From assembly GCA_018241505.1 (NCBI GenBank), contig JAFEDS010000013.1, forward strand, positions 373,417 through 437,416: DNA of 64,000 nt, given 5' to 3'. Source of the DNA: Pseudomonadota bacterium (GTDB lineage: Bacteria; Pseudomonadota; Gammaproteobacteria; Steroidobacterales; Steroidobacteraceae). The notes under the pieces are model-generated. The model made no database searches. It saw only the letters and a program-made list of their open reading frames with translations, and was not told the origin of the DNA. Made by a program: the position numbers and the translations under genes. Of this stretch, positions 32,426-41,396 are shown piece by piece; positions within the stretch are counted from its first letter, which is position 1, and every line of letters starts with the position of its first letter.

Positions 32426-34447
32426 TTGGATCATCGTCACGATGTGTCACACTATCGTGCAGACATTGATGTCCTGAGAGCGATCGCGGTCCTTGCTGTC
32501 ACGTTCCTGCATTACAAGGTTCCCGGCTTCGGCGGCGGCTTTGTGGGTGTCGATGTTTTCTTTGTCATTTCCGGTTACCTGATTGCGGCGGGAATCGGCA
32601 GTGACCTGGCGGTGGGCCGTTTCTCGTTGCTGTCGTTCTACGAGCGTCGCATCCGGCGGATCATCCCGGCTCTGTTTGTCATGTATGGCCTGGTGCTCGT
32701 CGCGTCCGCGACAATCCTCTTTCCGCCTGAATCGCATACGCAGAGCCGGATGGCGCTGCTCGTCGTCCCGTTTCTAGCCAACTATGCGTTCTTCGAGAAC
32801 GCGGGCGCCTACGGCGGTGAATTCGCAAATCAGATCGCCCTTCTGCACACGTGGTCGTTGGCTGTCGAAGAACAGTTCTACCTGCTGTTTCCGCTGTTGA
32901 TGGTGGCAATCGCCCGCTTCGGTGCCAAACGGTATGTGACCGTTCTGGGCTGCCTGGCGTTGTGCTCACTTGTGTTATGTGTCATTGCGGTGCGCGTCAT
33001 TCCGCGGGCGGCCTTCTATTTGCCGCCGTTTCGCGCGTGGGAACTGCTGACAGGAGCGCTGCTGGCCGTGGGAAGGATTCCTCCACTGCGCGACCCGCAC
33101 GTACGCGGGGCTGTCGCACTGCTGGGACTTGCTCTCATTATCGGCTCGAGTGTCTTTTTGAGTCTCGATCGGCCCTATCCGAGTGAGTTGACACTCTTGC
33201 CCTGCGTGGGTGCGGCTGCAATCATTTATGCGAACTGCGGTGTGTCCACACCGATGGGCCGCTTGCTCGGCAATCCGGTCATGCGGCGCATAGGCTCGTG
33301 CTCATATTCGATCTATCTGTATCACTGGCCGCTGTTGGTTTTGGCGCAGTATTACGCGTTTGAGCCGCTTGCTCCGCTGGCGCGTGCAGCACTACTGGTG
33401 GTCAGCATCCTGCTTGCAGCGCTCTCATGGCGCTACGTCGAGCAGCCGTTTCGCGGACCCAACGCCTGGTTGCAGCGTCCCGCCGTTTTCGGATTGGCAG
33501 CCGCGACGGGGGCTGCCTTGATGGTCGTTGCTGCCGGCATATATCTGCAGACGCGGGTGAGTCAATATACTCATCAGCAGTCAAGAAGCTTCCCCAGCGA
33601 TACTGCGGCCCAACTGCGCTGCCGGAACACATCACCTGAGCAGGTGCAAAAGCCGCCGTGCATACTGGGTGAGGCAACCGCGCCAGTTGCTGCAGTCCTG
33701 TGGGGCGATTCCCATGCGCTCGCTGTTCTACCGGCTGTTGATGCAGCCTATGCAAGACATCACGAGGCCGTGATGTTGGCACAACACGGCGGTTGCCCGC
33801 CGCTGCTGGGCGTGCGCATCCGGATTTTCCAACCAGCGCAGTCGCAGTTGTTGCATTCCTGGCTCGAGGCGGCTGGATATGGCAAAAGTGAAGCCTGCAA
33901 ACGCCACACCGATGCCGTTCTCGACTGGATCATCTCCCATCACATACGCACCGTGATCCTGGCAGGTCACTGGATCGCTTACACGGAATCCGCCAATCGG
34001 CAGTGGCTGTCCGATTCCGAGAGCCCGGGTGATGGGTCCGCGCGCGACAATACTGCGATTTTTGCGCGTGGCTTGGAGCGGCTTCTCGCCGTCTTGCAAC
34101 GTGAGCACGTCAGGGTTTTTGTTTTCGAGGATGTGCCACAAAGCCCAGTGTATGTTCCCTATGCTTTGGCTGCAGCGCGGCGCCGCGGGCTGGAATTGGA
34201 TTTCAGGATTACCCGGGCTCAGTACGATTCCCAACAGAGCAGTCCCACGGAGGTCTTCGAGCGCTTGCGCAAGCAGTACACGTTTCACATCCTCGAGCCG
34301 CAAGAGTTGCTGTGCGCGGGCGGCAAGTGTGCTGTCGCCAACAATGCCGACTCGTTGTACGTCGATGATGAGCATTTATCGGCGCTGGGGGCCATGGTTA
34401 CCGAACCGGCGTTTGAGATGATATGGCGTGCCGGACCGGCCGGTTGA
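32426..34447 (+). CDS. OafA-type acyltransferase with SGNH domain
   Basis: 673 residues, TTG start (no better start seen; upstream spacing 65 bases). The N-terminal 370 residues are the acyltransferase-3 domain: YRADIDVLRAIAVLAVTFLHY, FVGVDVFFVISGYLI, ERRIRRIIPALF and HTWSLAVEEQFYLLFPLL, with about ten transmembrane helices. The C-terminal SGNH hydrolase-like domain has VLWGDSHA (about residue 427) and DDEHLS near the end, the nucleophile and catalytic Asp/His. Such proteins O-acetylate polysaccharides on the outer side of the inner membrane. Its stop directly abuts the stop of the opposing PIG-L gene. Confidence 0.92.
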   Translation: MDHRHDVSHYRADIDVLRAIAVLAVTFLHYKVPGFGGGFVGVDVFFVISGYLIAAGIGSDLAVGRFSLLSFYERRIRRIIPALFVMYGLVLVASATILFPPESHTQSRMALLVVPFLANYAFFENAGAYGGEFANQIALLHTWSLAVEEQFYLLFPLLMVAIARFGAKRYVTVLGCLALCSLVLCVIAVRVIPRAAFYLPPFRAWELLTGALLAVGRIPPLRDPHVRGAVALLGLALIIGSSVFLSLDRPYPSELTLLPCVGAAAIIYANCGVSTPMGRLLGNPVMRRIGSCSYSIYLYHWPLLVLAQYYAFEPLAPLARAALLVVSILLAALSWRYVEQPFRGPNAWLQRPAVFGLAAATGAALMVVAAGIYLQTRVSQYTHQQSRSFPSDTAAQLRCRNTSPEQVQKPPCILGEATAPVAAVLWGDSHALAVLPAVDAAYARHHEAVMLAQHGGCPPLLGVRIRIFQPAQSQLLHSWLEAAGYGKSEACKRHTDAVLDWIISHHIRTVILAGHWIAYTESANRQWLSDSESPGDGSARDNTAIFARGLERLLAVLQREHVRVFVFEDVPQSPVYVPYALAAARRRGLELDFRITRAQYDSQQSSPTEVFERLRKQYTFHILEPQELLCAGGKCAVANNADSLYVDDEHLSALGAMVTEPAFEMIWRAGPAG

Positions 34448-35200
34448 TCAGTTTTTGTTGTCGGTAAATACCGCGTAGAGCTGCTTATATTCCTCGAGTG
34501 GAGCCGCGTGGAATGCTTCCGCGAACCGCACGCCCTGGCCGAATCCCATGGCGCGCCAGGCATTGAGACCGAAGCTCGAGTGCAGGTAGTCCGTCAGCGC
34601 GAGCTGGCTCGGGTAGCAGGCCACCGCCTGGCGCTTCAGTTCCAGGGTTGCATCAATGGCGACCAGGCAGTTGGCCAGTGTCGTGCTCCACACCTCATAG
34701 CCGCGACATTCGAATTGCATGTGGCTGTGGCGCGTTGCGGACAGCAACACATCATTGGCGGCGCGATGATCGGGGTGCCGCTCCAGAAAGAACGGCAGGT
34801 ACACAATCTCCGGGCGCTCGCGCTCGAGGATTTCAGACAGGCGCCCGGCCACTCCTGTATCCGAGCCCAGCCGGCCGTCCGCGGCATCGAGAAAGAACAG
34901 TTGGTTGATGCCCAGAACCCGTGCGGCGCGCTCCGCCTCTGCCTTGCGAATCGTCACGATTTGGGCCGGGTCTTCGCCGGCAGCACGGCCGAGACGGCCG
35001 TCGGTCAGGAAGACCACCTTGACGTCGGCTCCTGCTGCGACGTGCCGTGCGATAGTGCCTCCGCAGCCAAGCACTTCGTCGTCCATGTGAGGCGCCAGCA
35101 CGATGATACGGGCCTTCTGCGGCTCGCAGCGCCTGACAGGCTGCTCGGTGTTTGAAGCGGACCTGAACAACCGCAAGGCCTTGCGCAGCAGCCCGTTCAC
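34448..35200 (-). CDS. PIG-L/LmbE-family deacetylase
   Basis: 250 residues. The zinc-binding motif is IVLAPHMDDEVLGCGGTIARH (about residues 32-52) in parts, and the third ligand is in LERHPDHRAAN. This family removes N-acetyl groups from amino-sugars (GlcNAc-PI, mycothiol and bacillithiol precursors, teicoplanin). A role on an N-acetylated sugar fits the glycosyltransferase and acyltransferase nearby. It follows the methyltransferase gene with a one-base gap, so the two are co-transcribed leftward. Confidence 0.9.
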   Translation of the reverse strand: MNGLLRKALRLFRSASNTEQPVRRCEPQKARIIVLAPHMDDEVLGCGGTIARHVAAGADVKVVFLTDGRLGRAAGEDPAQIVTIRKAEAERAARVLGINQLFFLDAADGRLGSDTGVAGRLSEILERERPEIVYLPFFLERHPDHRAANDVLLSATRHSHMQFECRGYEVWSTTLANCLVAIDATLELKRQAVACYPSQLALTDYLHSSFGLNAWRAMGFGQGVRFAEAFHAAPLEEYKQLYAVFTDNKN

Positions 35201-35201
35201 A

Positions 35202-36062
35202 TCAACGCTTCCTCATGACAATCAGAAAATGATCGCCCATTCCACGCAGGAAGGGTAGGCCTGCGACGCGCCGGTCGACGCGCCACAGCCGCTCATACAG
35301 GCGCGGGTGTCGTTCCCGGACCCCGGTAAGGTAGGGCGGTGGCGCGAACACACACAGGCCACGGTAGTGAGTGAGGGTGAAATCTTTCTCAAAGGCGCGG
35401 TAGAACTCACGTGGCCCATAGTAGCGAGTCCAGATGGTGCGTTTGTTCATGCCAACAGGGACGAGGTTGGCCGCGAAGCGCACCTTGATGCGCGACCAGC
35501 GCCGTTGGCTCGCGTAGTGTGCGATTTCCCAGGGGCAGATCCGACCTATGACTGTAAATACCAGGGAGCCGCCCGGTTCCAGCAGGCGCGCGCATTCCCG
35601 CGACACCGCGCTCAGGTCAGGTACGCAGTTGAGGGGGCCCAGGTTGGAATAGGCACCCGCATAAATTCCGCTGCCCGGGAGACGCGCGAGATCGTGCGCC
35701 CCCACGTTGACCGTGTGAACGCGCTCCGTCAGCTTTGCCCGTTCGGCCCGGTCCCGCGTGCGGGCCACCATCTGCGCCGACCAGTCAGTTGCGGTGATCT
35801 CAAACCCCGACTGTGCCATTCGCACGGCATCGAGGCCTGTACCGCAGCCGAGGTCAATGAGGCGGCGGCCCGGGGCAAAGGTGGCGTCCAGCCAGCGCCA
35901 CATCTCCTTGCGCATGTCCTGGATGAGGTCATTGTTGCCTCGGGCGCCATCGTAGTCTGCCGCGACACTATCGAATGCATCCTGGGTTTCGCGCAGCCGC
36001 TCGTTCGTGGTGTCAGCCTCGTTCACAATATTCACAGCATCCGACTCCCTAAGTGTCGCCAC
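35202..36062 (-). CDS. Class I SAM-dependent methyltransferase
   Basis: 286 residues, GTG start at 36062. Motif I is LIDLGCGTGLDAVRMAQ, then ITATDWSAQMV for the ribose-binding acidic residue, and SNLGPLNCVPDLSAVSRECARLLEPGGSLVFTVIG for motifs II-III. The N-terminal AFDSVAADYDGARGNNDLI resembles methyltransferases found next to sugar and natural-product genes. The C-terminal 90 residues may contact the acceptor. It is divergent from the HprK-like gene with only 15 bases between starts, so their promoters must overlap each other's coding regions. Confidence 0.87.
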   Translation of the reverse strand: MATLRESDAVNIVNEADTTNERLRETQDAFDSVAADYDGARGNNDLIQDMRKEMWRWLDATFAPGRRLIDLGCGTGLDAVRMAQSGFEITATDWSAQMVARTRDRAERAKLTERVHTVNVGAHDLARLPGSGIYAGAYSNLGPLNCVPDLSAVSRECARLLEPGGSLVFTVIGRICPWEIAHYASQRRWSRIKVRFAANLVPVGMNKRTIWTRYYGPREFYRAFEKDFTLTHYRGLCVFAPPPYLTGVRERHPRLYERLWRVDRRVAGLPFLRGMGDHFLIVMRKR

Positions 36063-36077
36063 GGCGTTGCGCAGGGT

Positions 36078-37157
36078 ATGCTGTCTGCCGGACAGTCACA
36101 GGGTCTCCCGCGCTTGAAGACCAACGTACCCGAGCTCTATTCCGACCCGTTTGGCGAGCGCAGCGCGGTGCGCGTTCGCCGGGATTTGCACCTGCTGGGC
36201 GCGCAGTTCCTGTTTGAGAGCAACAGCCCGAAGTTGATGCGGTTGGTGGACACTGCCTATGCCGGTCTGCCACCTCATCGGCTCACCCGCAGTACTCCGC
36301 GCCTGCGCGTCAGATTGGAGCTGACAGCCGAAGAGCGCCGGAGCCCACGCACGCAACCGCCGCCGCTGCAGATGTTGTCGGGTGCGGGTTTGCTCTGTGG
36401 TGCGACCCAAGCGTCGAATTTCGTCGTTGTGTCGCCGCAGGATGGCGCCGCGCTCGTTGCCGTGACTCCGAGGATGTTGCGGTTCCCTTATCACACACGC
36501 TATGAGCTCATCGAGTTTGCCGTATTCACACTCGCGGCACGAGCCCAGGGTCTCGTATCGATGCACGGTGCTTGTGTAGGACTTGCGGATCGTGGCGTGT
36601 TGCTCATGGGGCCTAGCGGCGCAGGCAAGTCCACCGTGACTCTCCACGGCCTGTTGGACGGCATGTCTTTTCTCAGCGAGGACGCCGTGTTCGTCACTCC
36701 CGACACGTTGCTTGCCACGGGTGTACCGAATTTTCTGCACGTGCGGGCCGACTCCCTGAAGTGGGTCGGTGCTACCGCTGGCGCCGCGATCCGCAGGTCG
36801 CCCGTAATTCAACGCCGCAGTGGCGTCCGAAAGTATGAAGTTGATTTGCGCACCGGCGCCCACGCATTGGCCCAACAGCCGCTGCGGGTCCGATCCGTGG
36901 TGTTCCTGTCGGCCCGCAAGGCCTCGGGGGCCCAGCGGCTGCTGGTGCGGCTGTCGCGTGCGGAGGCAATGCGACGGCTCACCGCGGAGCAGGCGTATGC
37001 CGCCGGCCAGCCCACCTGGCCGCAGTTCGCACGCAACGTCGGCAAACTGCCATCCTTCGAGTTGCTTCGAGGTCAGCATCCGGGCGAGTCCGTTGCGGCG
37101 CTACGCGAGATCGTCAGCAGCTCGTCGATGGCCGCAGGACGCAGAGCGCACGAGTAG
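36078..37157 (+). CDS. HprK-related kinase
   Basis: 359 residues from the ATG at 36078; the frame is open far upstream but there it is antisense to the methyltransferase. The C-terminal half has the HPr-kinase-type P-loop: VSMHGACVGLADRGVLLMGPSGAGKSTVTLHGL in parts, with GPSGAGKST at about residues 178-186, then FLSEDAVFV. HprK-related proteins without the true HPr-binding region occur beside PqqD-like and nucleotidyltransferase genes in exopolysaccharide and lasso-peptide clusters; one group phosphorylates peptides. A nucleotidyltransferase is indeed nearby, but no PqqD-like gene was found. Its last 85 bases overlap the opposing gene. Confidence 0.82.
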   Translation: MLSAGQSQGLPRLKTNVPELYSDPFGERSAVRVRRDLHLLGAQFLFESNSPKLMRLVDTAYAGLPPHRLTRSTPRLRVRLELTAEERRSPRTQPPPLQMLSGAGLLCGATQASNFVVVSPQDGAALVAVTPRMLRFPYHTRYELIEFAVFTLAARAQGLVSMHGACVGLADRGVLLMGPSGAGKSTVTLHGLLDGMSFLSEDAVFVTPDTLLATGVPNFLHVRADSLKWVGATAGAAIRRSPVIQRRSGVRKYEVDLRTGAHALAQQPLRVRSVVFLSARKASGAQRLLVRLSRAEAMRRLTAEQAYAAGQPTWPQFARNVGKLPSFELLRGQHPGESVAALREIVSSSSMAAGRRAHE

Positions 37158-38551
37158 TCACTATAAAGCGCTGAGGCTTGGGCGGCGGCTTCCCGGTCCG
37201 GCACGTCATCCGCGGCACCGATGCGTGAATTCAACTCCTCCGCCGAAGTGACGGTCTCGCGCCAGCTCGTCAGCTCGAAGAGGGGGTCGATGGGCAGCTC
37301 ACCGGCTCGCGCCAGGTAGAACGGCTTGATGCCGGCCTGAACCGCCAGCAGGGCGGCCGACGAGCTGCGATACAGGCAATAGCGCGCTCGCGACAGGTCT
37401 TCCGCCAACGGAGTGCGTGCCGATAGCGTCACGTTGTTGGGGAGCGATCGCAGTGTTGCATGGCGGCTGCGCAGCGCTACCGCGTCAACTATCGGATGGG
37501 GGCGCAGCACAAAGCGGAAATCAGCTCGCTGATGGGCCGCGGCCACCGCTAAATTAAATAACAACGCGCATTCCCGGTCGTCGGCGTCCGGGAGTACCAC
37601 GCACTGGCGCGGCCGGTCTTCCGGCTTGGGCAGGTCGGTCGCGGGCGCAAGCGAGCTGCGATGCGATCCATACTCAATCAGTTGCGTGGGACCGAATTCC
37701 GGGCTGTCTGCCAGCCTGCGCTGAGTCATTTTACCGAGTGTCAGCACCACATCCGGGTCGCAATCGAGCCCCGGAGCCCCGATCCTGCGGCGGACGGCGT
37801 GGGCATGTTTGAGGAGGCGCGCGTGTTGGTATCCTACGCACAGCGGACGGCGCTTGGCGGTTCGCGCGGCGTGCCAGATGAGCCTTTCGCCGGCTTCGCC
37901 CTCATAGGTGGTGATAACTATTCCGGGATTCAGCGCGCGGCACAGATTGCTCAAAGCTGCGTGGATTCGCAAGTTGATGGCTGTCGACGCTGACAGCGCC
38001 TGGCGGCTGGCGAAGTGGGCGATCTCGACGTCCGCAGTCTCTTTGCGAAGCTGCTTGGCAGCACCGATACACTCGCCCCATATTTTCAGCTCGGCGGCGG
38101 GCGCCACCGCGCGTGGCAGTATGATGCGCGATCGGGGGCTGGCGTTGGCGGGCTCATAGGGCAGATGGTTGATCAACACCAGCACGGAGCTGACGCCACG
38201 CTCCTCCAGCAGGCTCTGCAGGGGGCCGAAATAGAAGTCATCCTGTTGGTCCAACTGAGTTGGGTTGGACAGGTGGGAGACTATGATTGCGTCGGCTTGG
38301 TGAAGGGCCGGGGGCGCCGCGGCTGTCACGGACCGGCCCAATCCGCGTGCAATCCGCAGCGCAGCCCTGGGTGTGTGTGTCAGGTTGCCGCCGGCACCTT
38401 TCTGCAGCAAAGGCGCGTATTGCGCCAGCGAGCCAGGATGTTCATTGATCACGTGCAGAGCGGGGATGGCGAGGCGGGCGACACTCGTGCCGCGTCCGCG
38501 CAGCAGACGGTCACACGCCGCGGCGAGCTGCGCATATTCCTGTTCGTTCAC
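37073..38551 (-). CDS. Putative GT-B-like surface-carbohydrate protein
   Basis: 492 residues from the GTG at 38551, which overlaps the nucleotidyltransferase stop (GTGA); a frame extending to 38746 lies inside that gene. I do not recognise a named family. Features: AIIVSHLSNPTQLDQQDDFYFGPLQSLLEERG, PGIVITTYEGEAGERLIWHAARTAKRRPLCVGYQHARL, and a C-terminal half CVVLPDADDRECALLFNLAVAAA, FVLRPHPIVD, SRARYCLYRSSSAALLAVQAGIKPFYL. The tandem Rossmann-like pattern and the HP(x) and SSSAALLA loops are like GT-B capsule glycosyltransferases. No signal peptide or membrane helix. It may also be a related non-catalytic protein. Confidence 0.65.
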   Translation of the reverse strand: MNEQEYAQLAAACDRLLRGRGTSVARLAIPALHVINEHPGSLAQYAPLLQKGAGGNLTHTPRAALRIARGLGRSVTAAAPPALHQADAIIVSHLSNPTQLDQQDDFYFGPLQSLLEERGVSSVLVLINHLPYEPANASPRSRIILPRAVAPAAELKIWGECIGAAKQLRKETADVEIAHFASRQALSASTAINLRIHAALSNLCRALNPGIVITTYEGEAGERLIWHAARTAKRRPLCVGYQHARLLKHAHAVRRRIGAPGLDCDPDVVLTLGKMTQRRLADSPEFGPTQLIEYGSHRSSLAPATDLPKPEDRPRQCVVLPDADDRECALLFNLAVAAAHQRADFRFVLRPHPIVDAVALRSRHATLRSLPNNVTLSARTPLAEDLSRARYCLYRSSSAALLAVQAGIKPFYLARAGELPIDPLFELTSWRETVTSAEELNSRIGAADDVPDREAAAQASALYSDYSCALRPAAIDELLTISRSAATDSPGC

Positions 38552-39771
38552 CGCAGCTCTGCCAGGATCGTCCGGACCGCATGCAGCGTGTCGGGCCGGG
38601 GTTGTTTGGAAACGACCCAGCGGAGGATCCTCTGCCTCTGCGACAACCGGGACCAATCGCTGTGGGAGGCGGCGACCTCGGTCTGAGTTTGCGATTGGCG
38701 CAGGCGGCGCGTATCCGCATTGGGTCGAACGCGGCTGCGCACACACTCGAGCATTTCAGACAGAGAGCGCGACCAACCTATGCCGGGGAAGGCCTCGATC
38801 CACAGGTACGACATCGATACATCGGACAGGGTTTGTCGGCGCGCGAGGCGGCGCAGATTCCATTGGCAATAATCCTGCACGCCGGGCAGCACCACCGCAG
38901 GAATGGCCTTCGGGTAGTAACGTGCAGTCAACAGGAGCGGTGGCAGGGCCCACCAGGGACCGCCTGTGTCCGGTCCGTGAGCCAGCAACTCTTGCCAGTC
39001 GGCTGGCGCCATTCGCCCGGCCACCAGCGCAATGTCGTGCAGATGCAGCAGGCGCAGCGCCCGATAGGCCATGCAGCTCGATGCATGGATCAGCAGATGA
39101 ATCAACAGCGCCACCCGGGATGGATATGCGTTCAACCCGGGATGGGGCCGGCGCGGATAGATGGAGGCCGTTACATCCAACGGACGCAATGGAAGTATCT
39201 CGGCGATCCGTTCATGCAACTCGAACTTGAGATAGTTTTGCCCATGCTCGCCCAATTGCGCCGGGACGTCGCGTACCTTGGGCATGAAAACTTTGTGCTT
39301 CCAGTTTGCCGACGCCGGCGCGTCGCTGAAGCCGAGTGACTCGAGCACTTCACAGGCGCGGGCGGCCTCATCAGGGTGTACCAGGAGATCAATGTCGGCC
39401 ATGGGCCGATCACCCGCGCGATAGAGCCCCAGGCCGTGCAGGGCGGTGCCCTTCAGGCCGACGAGGGCTACCTGTTCCTCTCGCGCGCGAGCGTCCAACA
39501 GTGTCAGGAGCGCTTCAATCCGGTGCTGCCGGACGGTGACGTGGGCTCGCTGTGAGTCGAGAAATGGTTTCCAGTCCGGCGGCCCTTCCCATTTGAGGTG
39601 AGTTGCCAGCAGCGGCGAGACGCCGTGCATGGCCGCGACGGCTCGCGCCAACTGCCACTCGAACCCGGACCAATCGGGCGCCACCGCGGAAGGTTGTGCC
39701 AGCTCGCTTGCGAAGCGCTCCGTGATCGTGCGCAGCTTGCCGTGCAAGACCGGAAGGGGCGGCAGTTTCAT
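38548..39771 (-). CDS. Nucleotidyltransferase-fold protein (NTP_transf_5-like)
   Basis: 407 residues. The polymerase-beta-type nucleotidyltransferase motif is present: VGLKGTALHGLGLYRAGDRPMADIDLLVHPDEAARACEVLESLGF in parts, with DIDLLV at about residues 126-131 giving the two metal-binding Asp. Members of this family (PF14907-like) accompany HprK-related kinases in exopolysaccharide and some lasso-peptide clusters; their substrates are mostly unknown. The start ATG overlaps the stop of the radical SAM gene at 39768, so it is the second gene of a three-gene leftward unit. Confidence 0.85.
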   Translation of the reverse strand: MKLPPLPVLHGKLRTITERFASELAQPSAVAPDWSGFEWQLARAVAAMHGVSPLLATHLKWEGPPDWKPFLDSQRAHVTVRQHRIEALLTLLDARAREEQVALVGLKGTALHGLGLYRAGDRPMADIDLLVHPDEAARACEVLESLGFSDAPASANWKHKVFMPKVRDVPAQLGEHGQNYLKFELHERIAEILPLRPLDVTASIYPRRPHPGLNAYPSRVALLIHLLIHASSCMAYRALRLLHLHDIALVAGRMAPADWQELLAHGPDTGGPWWALPPLLLTARYYPKAIPAVVLPGVQDYCQWNLRRLARRQTLSDVSMSYLWIEAFPGIGWSRSLSEMLECVRSRVRPNADTRRLRQSQTQTEVAASHSDWSRLSQRQRILRWVVSKQPRPDTLHAVRTILAELR

Positions 39772-41225
39772 CCCGTTTGCGCAGCTCCACCGATCGGCTG
39801 CGTCCGATGCAATCTTTCACGTGCGATGAGGTCGTGCCACCGGCGTTCGAGCGCCCGTTTCGCAGGCGAATTCTGCGCCGCCGGTTCGACTGTCTGCAGT
39901 GTCACCTGATCGTGGATCAGGTTGCGGACGGCGCGATAGAACTCCGAGGTGTAGGTGCCCTGAAACATCATGGCGAGATCGTCGCTGTCACGCCAGTGCG
40001 TTTTGCCATTGAGCTGAGCTTTGACCAACTCGTAGAAGCGGGTACCGGGAAGCGGATACGACACGCTGACACCCACATCATCGGGCCGTGCCAGCTCCAG
40101 CAGGGCGCGCGTGGCCAGGATGTCGGATAGCTGCTCGTCCAGGTAACCGAGCTGAATGAAGAAACCGACGCGGATTCCAACGCCTTTGAGGCGTTCGCGA
40201 CCCGTGACAATCTCCGTGACGGTCGTGCCCTTGTTCATGGCATCCAGAACCCGCTGGCTGCCGCTTTCCGCGCCAATCCAGGCTTCCCGGCAACCGGCCG
40301 CGGCCAATGCCGCCGCCATGCGCTCACTCAACAGGTCGGCACGGGTTTGGATGGTGAAGGGGATCCCGCCGCCCGCCGCTTGCAGGGTAGCGGCGAAGTC
40401 GTTCAACCAGTCCACCCGGAATCCAAAGATGTCATCGGCAAACCAGATGTGATCCGGTTTGAAGGTGCGCTTCAGATACAACATCTCGTTGGCGACGGCG
40501 ACGGCGGCGCGTTGCAGGTACTGGTTGCCCCAGATCGGCTTGGCGCACCAGCTACAGCGGAAGGAACAGCCACGGGAGGCAGCCATGTTGAGACTGAAGT
40601 ACCCGTGTGCTTGCAGCCACATCGAGCGGTAACGCTCAATGTCCAAAAGGTCCCAGGCGGCAGCCTCGCCGGTGTGCGCCTGGTTCGCCAGGACCCGCGC
40701 GCCGTTGATTTTCACCACCGCGCCATTGACCAGGGTCATGGTTCCCGATAGCCCCTCAATCAGCTCACCGGCCGGCTGCCGGGCGTTGCCATCGAGCTTT
40801 GGAATGAGGTCCAGCAGGGTGGCGAGTCCTTCACCCATGAGTGCCACTTCGGCGCCGGCTCTCAGGTAGGGCTCGGGCGCGTCGCTGACGTCCGGCCCGC
40901 AGGCAATGACCCGCGCGCCCGCCCGGTGCGCGGTGCCGATCATCTGACAGGCCGCCTCGCGCATCTTGCCGAGACACATCTTGCTCAGAAAATTGAAGGT
41001 GTCCTCATAGAAAAGGACCACCTGCGGTTGGACCTCCGCCAGCTTCCGGTCATATTCCTCGATGCCCGTGGCGAGCATGGCATCGAACAGCGCGACGTGA
41101 TGCCCCGCCTGGCGCAGGAGACCTGCGACCTGCAGGGTCGCCAGCGGCGGGTAGGGCTTGGCCCGCTCCACCTGCTTGGGATCGAAGCGCAGAAAGTAGG
41201 AGTGGCAAACCAGAATTGAAAGCAT
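39768..41225 (-). CDS. B12-binding-type radical SAM enzyme 3
   Basis: 485 residues from the ATG at 41225, chosen because the next 28 upstream residues are not family-like. The N-terminal B12-like domain has PPLATLQVAGLLRQAGHHVALFDAM and VALMGEGLATLLDLI. The radical SAM motif is AASRGCSFRCSWC (Cys 220, 224, 227), with HIWFADDIFGFRVDW, EAWIGAESGSQRVLDAM and VGFFIQLGYLDEQ further on. This layout resembles enzymes of the BchE/HpnR side of the class. It heads a leftward operon with the nucleotidyltransferase and the GT-B-like gene. Confidence 0.9.
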   Translation of the reverse strand: MLSILVCHSYFLRFDPKQVERAKPYPPLATLQVAGLLRQAGHHVALFDAMLATGIEEYDRKLAEVQPQVVLFYEDTFNFLSKMCLGKMREAACQMIGTAHRAGARVIACGPDVSDAPEPYLRAGAEVALMGEGLATLLDLIPKLDGNARQPAGELIEGLSGTMTLVNGAVVKINGARVLANQAHTGEAAAWDLLDIERYRSMWLQAHGYFSLNMAASRGCSFRCSWCAKPIWGNQYLQRAAVAVANEMLYLKRTFKPDHIWFADDIFGFRVDWLNDFAATLQAAGGGIPFTIQTRADLLSERMAAALAAAGCREAWIGAESGSQRVLDAMNKGTTVTEIVTGRERLKGVGIRVGFFIQLGYLDEQLSDILATRALLELARPDDVGVSVSYPLPGTRFYELVKAQLNGKTHWRDSDDLAMMFQGTYTSEFYRAVRNLIHDQVTLQTVEPAAQNSPAKRALERRWHDLIARERLHRTQPIGGAAQTG

Positions 41226-41271
41226 TGTCCGGGGGCACTCCTGTCGCTGGGCGCGTGGCCGTGTGTCTCGC

Positions 41272-41283
41272 CTCACATGTGAG
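41272..41283. promoter_or_regulatory. 12-bp palindrome between divergent genes
   Basis: CTCACATGTGAG is a perfect palindrome in the 171-base region between the radical SAM gene (leftward) and the ferritin-CDGSH gene (rightward). It could bind a regulator; no protein partner can be named. Confidence 0.35.
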
Positions 41284-41396
41284 TGCAGCCGGAACGGCCT
41301 TGGGTTCAAGAGGTGTCACAGTGAACTGGCTGGATGGGGGGTGGCAGCGACCCCGGCATTGATGCGAAATTCCAGGGCGACCCGCTGGAGAAAGCA

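Noticed and set aside
35307-36077. Upstream extension of the HprK-like gene by about 257 codons
   Set aside because: This part is antisense to the methyltransferase at 35202-36062 and shows no domain. The ATG at 36078 gives a family-like protein.
20886-41225. Lasso-peptide cluster
   Set aside because: HprK-like, nucleotidyltransferase, sulfotransferase and ABC genes occur with lasso peptides, but no asparagine-synthetase-like cyclase, leader peptidase, PqqD-like protein or precursor is visible in the window.
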